NCBI GenBank assembly: GCA_012516755.1
Contig: JAAYWE010000162.1
Span: forward strand, 1-58,918
DNA from: Treponema sp.
Lineage (GTDB): Bacteria > Spirochaetota > Spirochaetia > Treponematales > Rectinemataceae
Length of the DNA stretch: 58,918 nt
Reading direction: 5' to 3'
Numbering within the stretch: position 1 is the first letter of the stretch; every line of letters begins with the position of its first letter. The position numbers were made by a program, and so were the translations under genes. This document shows, in pieces, positions 16,425 to 25,606 of this stretch. The notes under the pieces are model-generated. The model saw nothing but the letters and a program-made list of their open reading frames with translations. It was not told the origin of the DNA and searched no databases.

Positions 16425-16455
16425 TTGTTGGTCTTAGGCTGTATAATTTAACTAT
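16425..16455 (+). promoter_or_regulatory. Promoter of the cobalamin adenosyltransferase gene, possibly leaderless
   Basis: A perfect TATAAT at 16442-16447 lies 8 nt before the ATG at 16456, with TTGATT or CTTGAT about 15-16 nt upstream of it. The start codon would sit within about 2 nt of the transcription start. No Shine-Dalgarno sequence is present. Confidence 0.6.
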
Positions 16456-16977
16456 ATGAGCATTATTACCAAGACAGGCGATGAGGGCACAACAGGTCTC
16501 TGGTCTGGTGAGAGAATAGGCAAGGATTCGCCAAGAGTAGAAGCATATGGTACAATCGACGAACTCTCATCAGCCCTCGGGATGGCACGTCATCTCTGCA
16601 TGCAGGACAATGTTCTTTGCGCAATCGAGTATATTCAGCGCCTTCTATTCAGAGTAGCCGGGGAATTGGCATCTATGAGCATGCCTTTTGATAATCCTAT
16701 CAACGAAGATGACGAAAAGACAATTGAAGACAAGACCAATGAACTTGAAATGCGCATTCCCATAAGGAGCTTCGTCATGCCAGGAATGACCGGGGGTTCG
16801 GCGGCACTAGATCTGGCGAGGACAATTGCACGCAGAGCGGAGCGTCGCGTAGTCGCTCTTTCTAGAATAGAGCATGTTTCGCCTGTTTTGCTGCGCATAC
16901 TCAATAGGTTGTCTGATTATATATACATGCTCGCTCGTGAGGAAGAATCGAAACAAGGAAAGTTGACCTTTATCTAA
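16456..16977 (+). CDS. PduO-type cob(I)alamin adenosyltransferase
   Basis: This enzyme transfers the adenosyl group of ATP to cob(I)alamin, giving adenosylcobalamin. The 173-residue protein shows the PduO/MMAB hallmarks: TKTGDEGTTGL at the N-terminus (ATP binding), RVEAYGTIDELSSALG, and the C-terminal RRAERRVVAL and LNRLSDYIYMLAR helices. The N-terminal position of the TKTGD motif supports the ATG used. The gene stands alone. The most obvious consumer of its product here is the class II reductase NrdJ. No cobalamin biosynthesis or uptake genes lie in the window, which fits salvage. Confidence 0.93.
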   Translation: MSIITKTGDEGTTGLWSGERIGKDSPRVEAYGTIDELSSALGMARHLCMQDNVLCAIEYIQRLLFRVAGELASMSMPFDNPINEDDEKTIEDKTNELEMRIPIRSFVMPGMTGGSAALDLARTIARRAERRVVALSRIEHVSPVLLRILNRLSDYIYMLAREEESKQGKLTFI

Positions 16978-17053
16978 GATTTCTTGGACAGAGCGCTTTG
17001 CTTGCTGATTCCATAACTCAAGCGGAGAAGCGAGAATTAAGGAGGTATTCCAA

Positions 17054-18325
17054 ATGAGGCTCTATTCCAAGGCGCAGATAGGTTTGGTTATTGTTGTCTC
17101 CGTGACTTTGACAGCTCTTTCAATTGCTGGCATAGTATTTGTTCTTGATAGATCTGATCAAAACCAATCAACTATGGCTGTCGCTTCTAAAATAGCTCAA
17201 GACGGCGATGGAGCGGTGTATATCCCAGAAATAACTAGCCTAGGTATTCAGGATGATAAGACCGCAAGTCTTTCTCTGCAGGTGGCGAATTCAACCCTGA
17301 GCATGAGCAGTTATAGTGCGGATGAGATCGAGAATATCACAATCTATGAAAAGTACAACGAATCTGTGGTCAACATCAACACCGAAGTGCTGGGTATAAA
17401 CTGGTTTCTGGAACCTGTGCCTCAGAGTGGCGGATCTGGTTCCGGGAGCATCATCGATGAGCAGGGTTATATTCTCACCAATAATCATGTGGTAGAAGGA
17501 GCATATAAGCTCTATGTGAGCCTTGCAGATGGCAGTCGTTATGAAGCAAAGCTAATTGGTACAGACCCCGAGAGCGACTTGGCCGTGATAAAGATTTCTC
17601 CGGAACCAGGAAAAAAGCTGAAGCCTATTCCTTTTGGAACATCGAAAGATCTTAAGGTAGGTCAGAAGGTATTAGCAATAGGCAACCCATTCGGTCTCGA
17701 AAGGACATTGACAGCTGGAATTATCTCTGGCCTAGGGCGTCCTATCCAGGAAAGCGAGACAACTATTCTTCAGAATATGATCCAAACCGATGCATCTATC
17801 AACCCTGGCAACTCCGGAGGTCCACTATTCAATATGAAAGGAGAGATGATCGGAATAAATACCATGATCTATTCGCCATCCGGAGGATCGGTAGGTATAG
17901 GTTTTGCAATTCCAGTAGATACAGCAGTTCGCATTGCTCCTCAGCTCATAAAGAACGGCCAAGTCAAGAGAGGTTGGATCGAGATGCAGGTAATCCAACT
18001 TTTCCCGGATCTTGTCAATTATCTACGCCAGAGTGGAAAAGCCGCACCTGTAGAGACTGGGCTTCTCGTGTCGACGGTGACTTCTGGTGGCAATGCAGAA
18101 AAAGCTGGCCTCAAAGGAGGCACAACCGCAGTGCGCTATAGATCGACAGTATTCTACATAGGCGGAGATATTATCGTGAGTATAGACGGCAAACCTGTCA
18201 CCAAAATTGCAGAACTATATGCAGCGCTGGAAGATACAAGTCCTGGGCAGCGCGTTAATGTCGAATTCTATCGTGGTTCGAAAAGGATGAGCACTGTAGT
18301 TATTCTTGCGGAGCGCAGGAGGTGA
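17054..18325 (+). CDS. HtrA/DegP-family periplasmic serine protease
   Basis: This 423-residue protein is a membrane-tethered trypsin-like protease for quality control in the periplasm. An N-terminal transmembrane segment (about residues 9-30) is followed by the protease domain with catalytic triad H145 (NNHVVEGA), D175 (SDLAVIKI) and S254 (NPGNSGGPL). A single PDZ domain follows (about 315-415). One PDZ makes it DegS-like in build, but the same build occurs in general HtrA proteins. A strong AAGGAGG site precedes the ATG. Its TGA overlaps the GTG start of uvrB by four bases. Confidence 0.93.
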   Translation: MRLYSKAQIGLVIVVSVTLTALSIAGIVFVLDRSDQNQSTMAVASKIAQDGDGAVYIPEITSLGIQDDKTASLSLQVANSTLSMSSYSADEIENITIYEKYNESVVNINTEVLGINWFLEPVPQSGGSGSGSIIDEQGYILTNNHVVEGAYKLYVSLADGSRYEAKLIGTDPESDLAVIKISPEPGKKLKPIPFGTSKDLKVGQKVLAIGNPFGLERTLTAGIISGLGRPIQESETTILQNMIQTDASINPGNSGGPLFNMKGEMIGINTMIYSPSGGSVGIGFAIPVDTAVRIAPQLIKNGQVKRGWIEMQVIQLFPDLVNYLRQSGKAAPVETGLLVSTVTSGGNAEKAGLKGGTTAVRYRSTVFYIGGDIIVSIDGKPVTKIAELYAALEDTSPGQRVNVEFYRGSKRMSTVVILAERRR

Positions 18326-20301
18326 AGCCCTTTAAAGTTGTGTCCCCCTTTGAGCCAGCAGGCGATCAAGCTCAAGCAATCGAGACTATTTCGAGCGCCA
18401 TTAAGAGGGGTGAGAAGTATTTGACACTCAAGGGGGTAACAGGTTCTGGAAAGACATATACTATGGCAAAAGTCATAGAAGCTATTCAGAAACCTGCCCT
18501 TGTGATTTCACACAACAAAACCTTGTCTGCCCAACTATACCGCGAGTTCAAGGAATTTTTTCCAGAGAATGCCGTTGAGTATTTTGTCTCCTATTATGAC
18601 TATTATCAGCCAGAAGCCTATGTACCTTCTAAGGACCTCTATATCGAAAAAGACTCTGATATCAATGAAGAGATTGATCGAATGAGACTTTCTGCAACCG
18701 CCTCGCTTATGGAGCGCAGAGATGTAGTGATTGTCGCGACCGTCTCTTGCATATATGGATTGGGTTCGCCAGATCTTTATCGGGAGATGAGATTGTATCT
18801 AGACAAAGGCCAAATAGTCGATATAGATGAAATCAAGCGGAATCTCATTAGCCTCCAATATGAACGAAACGATATGGTATTAGAGCGCGGTCGATTCAGG
18901 ATTCGTGGGGATGTCCTGGAGATTTTTCCCGCCTATCTGGAGGAGGCTTATCGAATCGAACTGGATTTTGATACTATTGTGCGGATACGTCGCCTAGATC
19001 CGCTTACTGGTGAGGCCTCGAATGAGTTAGAGGAAGCCATAATCTATCCGGCAAAGCATTTCGTTATGCCAGAAGATTTGGTACAGAAGGCGGTAGATAG
19101 CATAAGAAATGAATTAGAGGAGCGATACCAATTCTTCAATGCTCATGGCAAGTATCTCGAGGCAGAACGCATAAAATCGCGAACAGAATACGATATAGAG
19201 ATGCTTAGCGAAATGGGATATTGCAGTGGTATAGAGAATTATTCTGCGCCGCTGTCAAACCGCAAGCCAGGAGAAAGACCTGGAGTATTGCTCGATTACT
19301 TTCCGAAGGATTTTATTTGTTTTATCGATGAGTCACATGTGACGCTGCCTCAGCTTGGAGCTATGTATAATGGCGATCATAGCAGAAAATTATCGCTTGT
19401 CGATTATGGCTTTCGATTACCCTGTGCACTTGATAATAGACCCCTAAGAATCGATGAATTTGAGTCGATAGTAGCGCAGACAATCTATGTCTCCGCCACA
19501 CCAGGTGAGACCGAACTTCGACGATCCAAGACTCTGGCAGAGCAGGTGATTCGTCCTACAGGGCTTGTGGATCCGGAGATTCTTGTTCATCCTACTGAAG
19601 GCCAGATGGAAGACATCTATGCGCGAGTGCGTGAAAGAGCCAGGCAAGGCGAAAGAAGTCTCATAATAACACTGACAAAGAAAATGGCCGAAGAGTTGAC
19701 AGATTATCTGAGTGAACTTGGTCTTCGTGTTCGCTATATACACTCAGAGGTAGAGACTATCGAGCGTGTTGAGATTCTAACACAGTTGCGTGCGGGAGAA
19801 TTCGATGTACTGGTAGGAATAAACCTTTTAAGAGAAGGCATAGATCTTCCAGAAGTATCATTTATTGCAATTCTCGACGCCGATAAAATTGGTTTCTTGC
19901 GTTCAGAGACAAGTCTTATTCAGATCATAGGAAGAGCGGCGCGCAACGCGGCAGGCCTTGTAGTAATGTATGCCGATGTCATGAGCCCAGCTATGAAAAA
20001 TGCCATTATGGAGACCGAACGCAGAAGAAAAATGCAGCAAGCTTATAACCTTGAACATGGAATAACTCCTAGGACAATTAGCAAAAAGGTCCAGGATATA
20101 CTCGAGCGCCATAAGCAGGAGAGAATCGAGGCTTCTCATGGCGAAATCGAGATGCTTAGGCGCACCCATAACTTGCTGGTTCCAGAGCAAAGAAGATCCT
20201 TAATAAAAGAGCTTGAGAAGCTTATGTTCGAACATGCAAAGAATTTGGAATTCGAACAAGCCGCTTTAATACGAGATGAGATTTCAAAATTAAAAGAATA
20301 A
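18322..20301 (+). CDS. uvrB: Excinuclease ABC subunit B (UvrB)
   Basis: UvrB is the damage-verifying helicase-like subunit of nucleotide excision repair. The 659-residue protein has Walker A in GVTGSGKTYT, the beta-hairpin region YYDYYQPEAYVP, the DESH Walker B box, helicase motif SATPG, QIIGRAARN (motif VI), and the C-terminal UVR domain (EKLMFEHAKNLEFEQAALIRDEI) that contacts UvrC. It starts with GTG, in the overlap GTGA with the htrA stop. An AGGAGG lies inside the end of htrA immediately upstream, so translation is coupled. Confidence 0.97.
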   Translation: MKPFKVVSPFEPAGDQAQAIETISSAIKRGEKYLTLKGVTGSGKTYTMAKVIEAIQKPALVISHNKTLSAQLYREFKEFFPENAVEYFVSYYDYYQPEAYVPSKDLYIEKDSDINEEIDRMRLSATASLMERRDVVIVATVSCIYGLGSPDLYREMRLYLDKGQIVDIDEIKRNLISLQYERNDMVLERGRFRIRGDVLEIFPAYLEEAYRIELDFDTIVRIRRLDPLTGEASNELEEAIIYPAKHFVMPEDLVQKAVDSIRNELEERYQFFNAHGKYLEAERIKSRTEYDIEMLSEMGYCSGIENYSAPLSNRKPGERPGVLLDYFPKDFICFIDESHVTLPQLGAMYNGDHSRKLSLVDYGFRLPCALDNRPLRIDEFESIVAQTIYVSATPGETELRRSKTLAEQVIRPTGLVDPEILVHPTEGQMEDIYARVRERARQGERSLIITLTKKMAEELTDYLSELGLRVRYIHSEVETIERVEILTQLRAGEFDVLVGINLLREGIDLPEVSFIAILDADKIGFLRSETSLIQIIGRAARNAAGLVVMYADVMSPAMKNAIMETERRRKMQQAYNLEHGITPRTISKKVQDILERHKQERIEASHGEIEMLRRTHNLLVPEQRRSLIKELEKLMFEHAKNLEFEQAALIRDEISKLKE

Positions 20302-20315
20302 CAAAAGGATTAGTT

Positions 20316-21317
20316 ATGTCGAATAACCATAATCAAGAGGATTTCTATGTGATCGATGCACACTGCGATACGCTCATGGCTATCGTAGGTCGCAGTATGA
20401 ATAAGGAAGAGAGAGATCCACGGAATTTTTTTGCAGATAATAATTCGGTGCATTTGGACTTGCCAAAGCTTTCCAGAGGTCATGTGGCATGCCAGGTAAT
20501 GGCTATCTTTCTTGAGGATTCGCAGCTTTCTGAGGCTACAAGGGAAGCCATGGCCATGATAGATTCGCTCGAGTCTCTCTTAAGATTCGACCCCAGAGAA
20601 TTCTTTCTTGCGAGGAATAGCGCGGACATATATAGGGCTCTGGAGACAAAAAGTGTATGTGCTTTGCTCTCGATAGAGGGGGCAGAAGCATTGGGCGATT
20701 CATTGGAGAACTTAGAAATATTCTATCAGCGCGGAGTTAGGGCTATTGGTTTGACCTGGAATAGGCGCAATGCTTTTGGTCGAGGCCTAAAAGCCGAAGG
20801 AAGTGATGGTCTTACCAATCTCGGCAAGGAGCTTGTCGAGAAGATGGAGGAAATCCATGTTATCATCGATGTGGCACATCTAGGCGAAGAAGGCTTCTGG
20901 GATGTTGTTGATATATCCACTGGTCCATTTATTGCTTCTCATGCGAATGCTCGGGATATTCTCGATATTCCGAGGAATTTGAGCGATTCCCAAATTAGAG
21001 CAATTGCTGATCATGGTGGGGCTATTGGCTGTGTGTTTGTTCCCGGTTTTGTCACAAAAGATCCCGGAGACTGTAGCCTAGAGGCATTCTTGCTTCATAT
21101 CGATCATATTGTGCGCGTTGGGGGTATCGAAAGCTGTGCTATAGGTTCTGATTTCGACGGATTTATGCCGCAAGGCGGCAAGGTGATTCAAGATTCAGGG
21201 GAGTTTCCGCTTCTTTATGAGGCGCTGAGAAGCCATGGTTATGATCATGCAGCAGCTCAGAAAATACTCGGCGGGAATTGGCTAAGAATCTTTGATGACG
21301 TACTTGGCTTAGTATGA
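20316..21317 (+). CDS. Membrane dipeptidase family (peptidase M19) protein
   Basis: This 333-residue protein belongs to the renal/microsomal dipeptidase family of zinc TIM-barrel enzymes that hydrolyse dipeptides. Visible metal-binding motifs are DAHCDTL near the N-terminus, SIEGAEAL, DVAHLGEEGFWDV, and ASHANARDI, followed by IGSDFDG near the C-terminus. It lacks a signal peptide, so it should be cytoplasmic. It sits 14 nt after uvrB and overlaps aroK by four bases, inside the htrA-uvrB-dipeptidase-aroK operon. Substrate is unknown; L,D- or D-amino-acid dipeptides are possible in this family. Confidence 0.9.
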   Translation: MSNNHNQEDFYVIDAHCDTLMAIVGRSMNKEERDPRNFFADNNSVHLDLPKLSRGHVACQVMAIFLEDSQLSEATREAMAMIDSLESLLRFDPREFFLARNSADIYRALETKSVCALLSIEGAEALGDSLENLEIFYQRGVRAIGLTWNRRNAFGRGLKAEGSDGLTNLGKELVEKMEEIHVIIDVAHLGEEGFWDVVDISTGPFIASHANARDILDIPRNLSDSQIRAIADHGGAIGCVFVPGFVTKDPGDCSLEAFLLHIDHIVRVGGIESCAIGSDFDGFMPQGGKVIQDSGEFPLLYEALRSHGYDHAAAQKILGGNWLRIFDDVLGLV

Positions 21318-21856
21318 AGAAGATCGCGTTGATTGGCATGATGGGCTCCGGGAAGAGCGAAATTGGTTCTCTCCTTGCTAGTAATTATGGAATTGACTTC
21401 ATTGATATGGATAGAGCTATCGAAGAGCACACAAAGACCACAATACCAACAATCTTCCGCGATTTTGGAGAAGAGCATTTTAGGGATTTGGAGCAAAACC
21501 AGCTCGCCTTGATGGCTGTGAGTTTCAGTTCCCTAGTGCTTTCTTGTGGCGGGGGCATAGTCTTGCGCGACTCTAACCGCTTGATCCTAAGAGATTCCTT
21601 TCTTACTATCTGGTTGGATGTATCGATAACCGAACTGAAGCGAAGACTCCAAAACCAAAGACATCGAAGGCCGCTTCTTCTTTCGGATGAGTGGGAATCA
21701 CAAATAGAAGAGATCTATCGTCAGCGCTATGAGCTCTATAGGAGTACAGCAAGAATACAATACACCTGGAAGGATAATCATTCGATGGAAGAGAGTGCAA
21801 TCGATATCAAAAGGCTCATCGATGCTGCTTATAATGGTATTTCAGGAAGAACTTGA
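21314..21856 (+). CDS. aroK: Shikimate kinase
   Basis: Shikimate kinase phosphorylates shikimate at the 3-position in aromatic amino acid synthesis. The 180-residue protein has the P-loop GMMGSGKSEIG, the D-x-D motif in DMDRAIEE, the FRDFGEEHFRDLE shikimate-binding segment, the GGG loop and the RPLL lid region. It overlaps the preceding dipeptidase by ATGA. Its 3' end runs 28 bp into the end of the convergent thiQ-like gene, leaving no room for a separate terminator. Confidence 0.93.
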   Translation: MKKIALIGMMGSGKSEIGSLLASNYGIDFIDMDRAIEEHTKTTIPTIFRDFGEEHFRDLEQNQLALMAVSFSSLVLSCGGGIVLRDSNRLILRDSFLTIWLDVSITELKRRLQNQRHRRPLLLSDEWESQIEEIYRQRYELYRSTARIQYTWKDNHSMEESAIDIKRLIDAAYNGISGRT

Positions 21857-22923
21857 CACATACCCTGATCTATTGAAATCTCAATTTCCTTTCCTTGAGA
21901 AGACATTGAAAAGTCGGATATAGGCGTAGGTAACTCGAAAAAGTAGTCCTGCATTTCGGGAATCGTCAAGACCAGTTTGGATGCCAGAGGAGTTGCACTG
22001 ATGAGCCGGACTATTTTGACTTTCATTGTCTTTCTGTTGTTGTTTTTTCCAAAGATCTCTATAGCGCTAAACGGGATATATAGGCACATTGCTTTTTCCA
22101 ATGCCTTATCGATATTGCTTACCGAATTGCGACTTACTTGAAACGTGTTTCCTTCGGAAGTCATTATATTGAGGAGTTGGCTCTCTTTTGAGGCCGAGAT
22201 TTCTGTTATTGGAAGCACAAGGCCAAGGTTCATAAATCTGGCAAGCCAGCCAGAGCCCGGTTTTTTCTCAAAGTCATTGATAATTCCTCTGCTGATCATT
22301 TTGCCATCGCGCATAACGATGATTTCATCGCCCAAATCGATAGCCTCTTCCACATCGTGTGTAACATGGATAGTTGTCAAGCACTGTTTTGAGAGCTGCT
22401 CCCGAATAAAACGTCGCATCTCTCTTCTCAGGGGTGCATCTAGCGAAGACAGTGGCTCATCCAGCAACATGAGCAAAGGATCGGATGCAAAAGCCCTGGC
22501 AAATGCAACGCGCTGTCGCTCGCCTCCCGATAACTCAAAGGGGTAACGGCCTAAAAGGTGCTCTATTTTGAAGTTGCGAGCCAAAGAAATTACCCTTTCT
22601 TCTCTCTTTCTTTTTTCTTCGCTTCGAATAAACAGGCTATATCCAATATTATCCCGGACTCTAAGTTGTTCGAATAGTGCTAAATCCTGGAAGACAAATC
22701 CTATATGTCGTTTTTCTGTGGGCAATCTGTCAATTCTAATGCCATTCAACGTAATAGTGCCCTCCTTTATCATCTCGAGCCCTGCAATCGAGCGAAGGAG
22801 AGTTGTTTTTCCGCATCCGGAAGGACCTAACAACGCAAGAATTTTTCCTTCCTCCAAAGAAAAGTCAGCAAAAAGCGCAAAACTATCGCGTTCGATAAGC
22901 AAATTATTTACTTCAAGCGACAT
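21829..22923 (-). CDS. thiQ: Thiamine ABC transporter ATP-binding protein with long C-terminal extension
   Basis: This 364-residue ATPase powers the thiamine importer encoded just upstream. Walker A is GPSGCGKTT, the signature LSGGERQR, Walker B LLMLLDEP and the switch His in HVTHD. After about residue 235 a further 130 residues form a TOBE-like regulatory extension, as in the PotA/FbpC branch, whereas E. coli ThiQ is ATPase domain only. The gene overlaps thiP by 11 bp. Assignment to thiamine rests on the riboswitch and on ThiB, not on this protein alone. Confidence 0.85.
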   Translation of the reverse strand: MSLEVNNLLIERDSFALFADFSLEEGKILALLGPSGCGKTTLLRSIAGLEMIKEGTITLNGIRIDRLPTEKRHIGFVFQDLALFEQLRVRDNIGYSLFIRSEEKRKREERVISLARNFKIEHLLGRYPFELSGGERQRVAFARAFASDPLLMLLDEPLSSLDAPLRREMRRFIREQLSKQCLTTIHVTHDVEEAIDLGDEIIVMRDGKMISRGIINDFEKKPGSGWLARFMNLGLVLPITEISASKESQLLNIMTSEGNTFQVSRNSVSNIDKALEKAMCLYIPFSAIEIFGKNNNRKTMKVKIVRLISATPLASKLVLTIPEMQDYFFELPTPISDFSMSSQGKEIEISIDQGMCQVLPEIPL

Positions 22924-24574
22924 CGACTGCTTTCTCCTTTAGCATGAATACGATACCCGTCATGAGCCCAAGCACAAGACCGGCGGCACAAGCTTCATTG
23001 AATCGATACGCCGCAGTCAGGCGATAGAGAAGAAGAGGGAGTGTTTCAATCTCGCTCATTCCTAGCATAAGTGGTACATTGACATCTCCTGCGGTTATGG
23101 AGAAAGCGAAGGCTGCAGCAGCCGCCACCGAAGGTAAGATCGTCCGCAGTTCTATCGTCATAAAAGCTCTCAGAGGTGAAGCTCCAAGTGTTTTGGCGGC
23201 TTCATGAATTCGAAAATCTATGGCACGCAGCGACGCGCCCACCGTTCTACTCACAAATGGCCATGCAATAAGAGCTTGAGCAGCAATGAGAGCATAAGTC
23301 GCTATATGGTTTGCAGATATAAAAAGCCATCCATATGCAAGAACTGCGGGCGATACAGCCATTGGAAGCCATTGCAGCAGATCCATCAGAAGATCAATGA
23401 GCATGCTTTTCTTCCCTATTCTCTGAGCAAGGAATGCGCTAAAGCTCGCAAGAATCCCAATAGAAGTTGCCAACAACGCAGCAATTCCACTCAATTTCAA
23501 TGTAGAAAGAATTGCTCCGGTTAATGGCGCTTGAAATCCTGTAAAGAGTCGCTTGAAGTTATCAACGCCAAATCTCTCAGGGCTATTCAATGACGCTGGT
23601 ACTGTAAATGCTTCGATCACGATCGAAAAAAGCGGTCCGATAAAGAAAACTATGATTAAGATCTCATAAAGAACGATCAAAAACCATTGTTTTCCCTTGG
23701 GTTTTGCCAATTTGTGCGCTGCTCCAAAGTCTCTCACCGTCCCACGCGTCTTACTCTGCATTCTCGTCAACATCCATATTCCTAAAAGCGCGCAAGCGCT
23801 CTCAATAATAGAAAGGACTGCTGCAAGGGCCAGATTTGAACGATATCGCAAAGCCTGGTATATTTCGACTTCGAGTGTCGTTCCCGCGCGACCACCAAAT
23901 ACGAGCACTGTAGTAAAGCTAAAAAAGCAATATAAGAAGATTAAGCCTGCCGATTGGCCAATTCCAGGCAGTATCCAGGGCAAAATACCTGTTCGAAAGG
24001 CTTTTGATTTCCTTGCTCCAAGAGTTCTGGCAGCTTCAAAAGAAGTATTGGGAATGCGCAACAATAATGCTGAAATCTGGTGCACAACAATAGGAAAGTT
24101 ATAGAAGGCATGTACGATAACCAGTCCCCAAAAACTGTAAAGAATTCCTCTATATTCCCCTCTCGAGCCAAAGACTAGAGAAAGAGCCGTTGGAAGTAGT
24201 CCTTCTTTTCCGTAATAGCATATAAAGGCGAGAATAATTAGGATCGGAGGAAAACAGAATGGTATAGCAGCCAAGGACAGAAGAGTCTTCCTTCCAGGAA
24301 ATCTGAATCGGGCTGCCAGCCATGCCCCAGGTAGCCCAAGGCTAATTGCCAGAGCAGTGCTGGCAAAGGATTGGCGTATTGTAAACCAAAGACTTTTTGC
24401 TATCGTCGATCCTGGTATCTGCTTCAAGAATTCTAGAATGATCTCAATGCCTCCTATATTGCCTTCTATCTCGCTTAGACCAACTATGGCAGCATGCAAG
24501 AATGCAATGAGAGGGGCCAATGAGAAGATCAGAATAATGCAAAGCACCAGATATAGAAAGATCTTGGCTCTCAT
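22913..24574 (-). CDS. thiP: Thiamine ABC transporter permease (two-domain ThiP type)
   Basis: This 553-residue inner-membrane protein is a tandem fusion of two BPD_transp_1 permease domains, each with about six transmembrane segments. Two EAA loops can be seen: EAARTLGARKSKAFRTGILPWILPG near residue 180 and EAAKTLGASPLRAFMTIELRTILPS near residue 465. This is the ThiP/FbpB architecture, in which one chain forms the whole pore. It overlaps thiB by ATGA and thiQ by 11 bp, so the three are one translationally coupled unit. Confidence 0.9.
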   Translation of the reverse strand: MRAKIFLYLVLCIILIFSLAPLIAFLHAAIVGLSEIEGNIGGIEIILEFLKQIPGSTIAKSLWFTIRQSFASTALAISLGLPGAWLAARFRFPGRKTLLSLAAIPFCFPPILIILAFICYYGKEGLLPTALSLVFGSRGEYRGILYSFWGLVIVHAFYNFPIVVHQISALLLRIPNTSFEAARTLGARKSKAFRTGILPWILPGIGQSAGLIFLYCFFSFTTVLVFGGRAGTTLEVEIYQALRYRSNLALAAVLSIIESACALLGIWMLTRMQSKTRGTVRDFGAAHKLAKPKGKQWFLIVLYEILIIVFFIGPLFSIVIEAFTVPASLNSPERFGVDNFKRLFTGFQAPLTGAILSTLKLSGIAALLATSIGILASFSAFLAQRIGKKSMLIDLLMDLLQWLPMAVSPAVLAYGWLFISANHIATYALIAAQALIAWPFVSRTVGASLRAIDFRIHEAAKTLGASPLRAFMTIELRTILPSVAAAAAFAFSITAGDVNVPLMLGMSEIETLPLLLYRLTAAYRFNEACAAGLVLGLMTGIVFMLKEKAVDVA

Positions 24575-25605
24575 GGATTTCCAATGAGAAGATCGGCTGC
24601 TTCTGAAGGATCATGGTCGAGATCTCTAATTGTTGCACTCAAAGCCGGATATTTTTGCACGATAGAGAACGAAGGAGGCAGTTCAGTTTTGATGTTAGCG
24701 GGATACATCCATTGTGTTTCAGGCAGCAAAGCTTGGCATTTTGCGGATAATAGATAGTCTATAAATTCTTGTGCAAGTTCTCTCTTCTTACTGGAAATCA
24801 GTACACCCGCAAATTCGATCTGTGTTGGATGCCCTTCCACAAATTGAAGGGCTTGATAGCGCTCTGAGTTTTCAAAAGCCTTATGGTATGCGGGGCTAGT
24901 GGAATAGCTCAAAACTAAAGGGGCTTCGCCTTTTGTAAAGAGGCCATATCCAGTATCCCAGCTCGGTGTCATTGCAAGTACTGATGGAGCAAGTCTTTTC
25001 CAATATTCTTTCCAATCAGTCTTGTAGACTGCTTCTGTCCATGCCAGAAAGCCCAAGCCAGGAGTAGAGGTTCTTGGATCCATAATTATTAACTTCTTGC
25101 GATAAATAGGCTTTGTCAGATCTTCCAGTGATCGAGGTGGCTCGATGCCACTCTGAGAGTCCCAGATTAGCGCAAATTGGCTAAAATCGAAAGGTACAAG
25201 CCTATTTGTTTTATCCAGCAATAAATCCTTCTGGATTTCCGAGAGGTTTTTTAGATTGAGCGGAGCAAAGAGGCCGCTTTTTAGGGCTTTCTCGAGTTGT
25301 TTGTCGTCGAGTCCTATTATTATATCGGCGCTAGGCTTGTTTATGGGGTCGAATAGCGCAGACAGTAGCGCTCCACCGTCTCCCTTGGACACAAAGCGAA
25401 GCTTTATTCCAGCTTCTTTCTGGAAAGCTTGAGCAATAAGAGGAGCCGGTCCCCACTCTGAAATGAATGAATCATAGGTCCAGATTATCAACTCATTATT
25501 CAGCCGATTTGACTGAGTACTTGTTTGGGCTGATACTGTCCCGACAGCAATTGAAGCCATTGCTATCACTACGAAAATTGCGATGAATTGTTTGTTACGC
25601 ATCAT
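24571..25605 (-). CDS. thiB: Thiamine-binding periplasmic protein
   Basis: This 344-residue solute-binding protein has a signal peptide (IAIFVVIAMASIAVGTVSA) and strong ThiB/TbpA signatures: WTYDSFISEWGPAP at the start of the mature chain, ADIIIGLDD, DPRTSTPGLGFLAW, and SYSTSPAYH. It captures thiamine or its phosphates and delivers them to ThiPQ. Two ATGs are adjacent (25605 and 25602); the GGAGGG ribosome binding site belongs to the 3' end of the TPP aptamer, so ligand binding should block initiation directly. Confidence 0.93.
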   Translation of the reverse strand: MMRNKQFIAIFVVIAMASIAVGTVSAQTSTQSNRLNNELIIWTYDSFISEWGPAPLIAQAFQKEAGIKLRFVSKGDGGALLSALFDPINKPSADIIIGLDDKQLEKALKSGLFAPLNLKNLSEIQKDLLLDKTNRLVPFDFSQFALIWDSQSGIEPPRSLEDLTKPIYRKKLIIMDPRTSTPGLGFLAWTEAVYKTDWKEYWKRLAPSVLAMTPSWDTGYGLFTKGEAPLVLSYSTSPAYHKAFENSERYQALQFVEGHPTQIEFAGVLISSKKRELAQEFIDYLLSAKCQALLPETQWMYPANIKTELPPSFSIVQKYPALSATIRDLDHDPSEAADLLIGNP

Positions 25606-25606
25606 C

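Noticed and set aside
16351..16455. Cobalamin riboswitch upstream of the adenosyltransferase
   Set aside because: The gap is only 105 nt, has a promoter next to the ATG and no B12 box.
22145..22546. 133-codon plus-strand frame within thiQ
   Set aside because: It is antisense to the ATPase motifs of a clearly coding gene.
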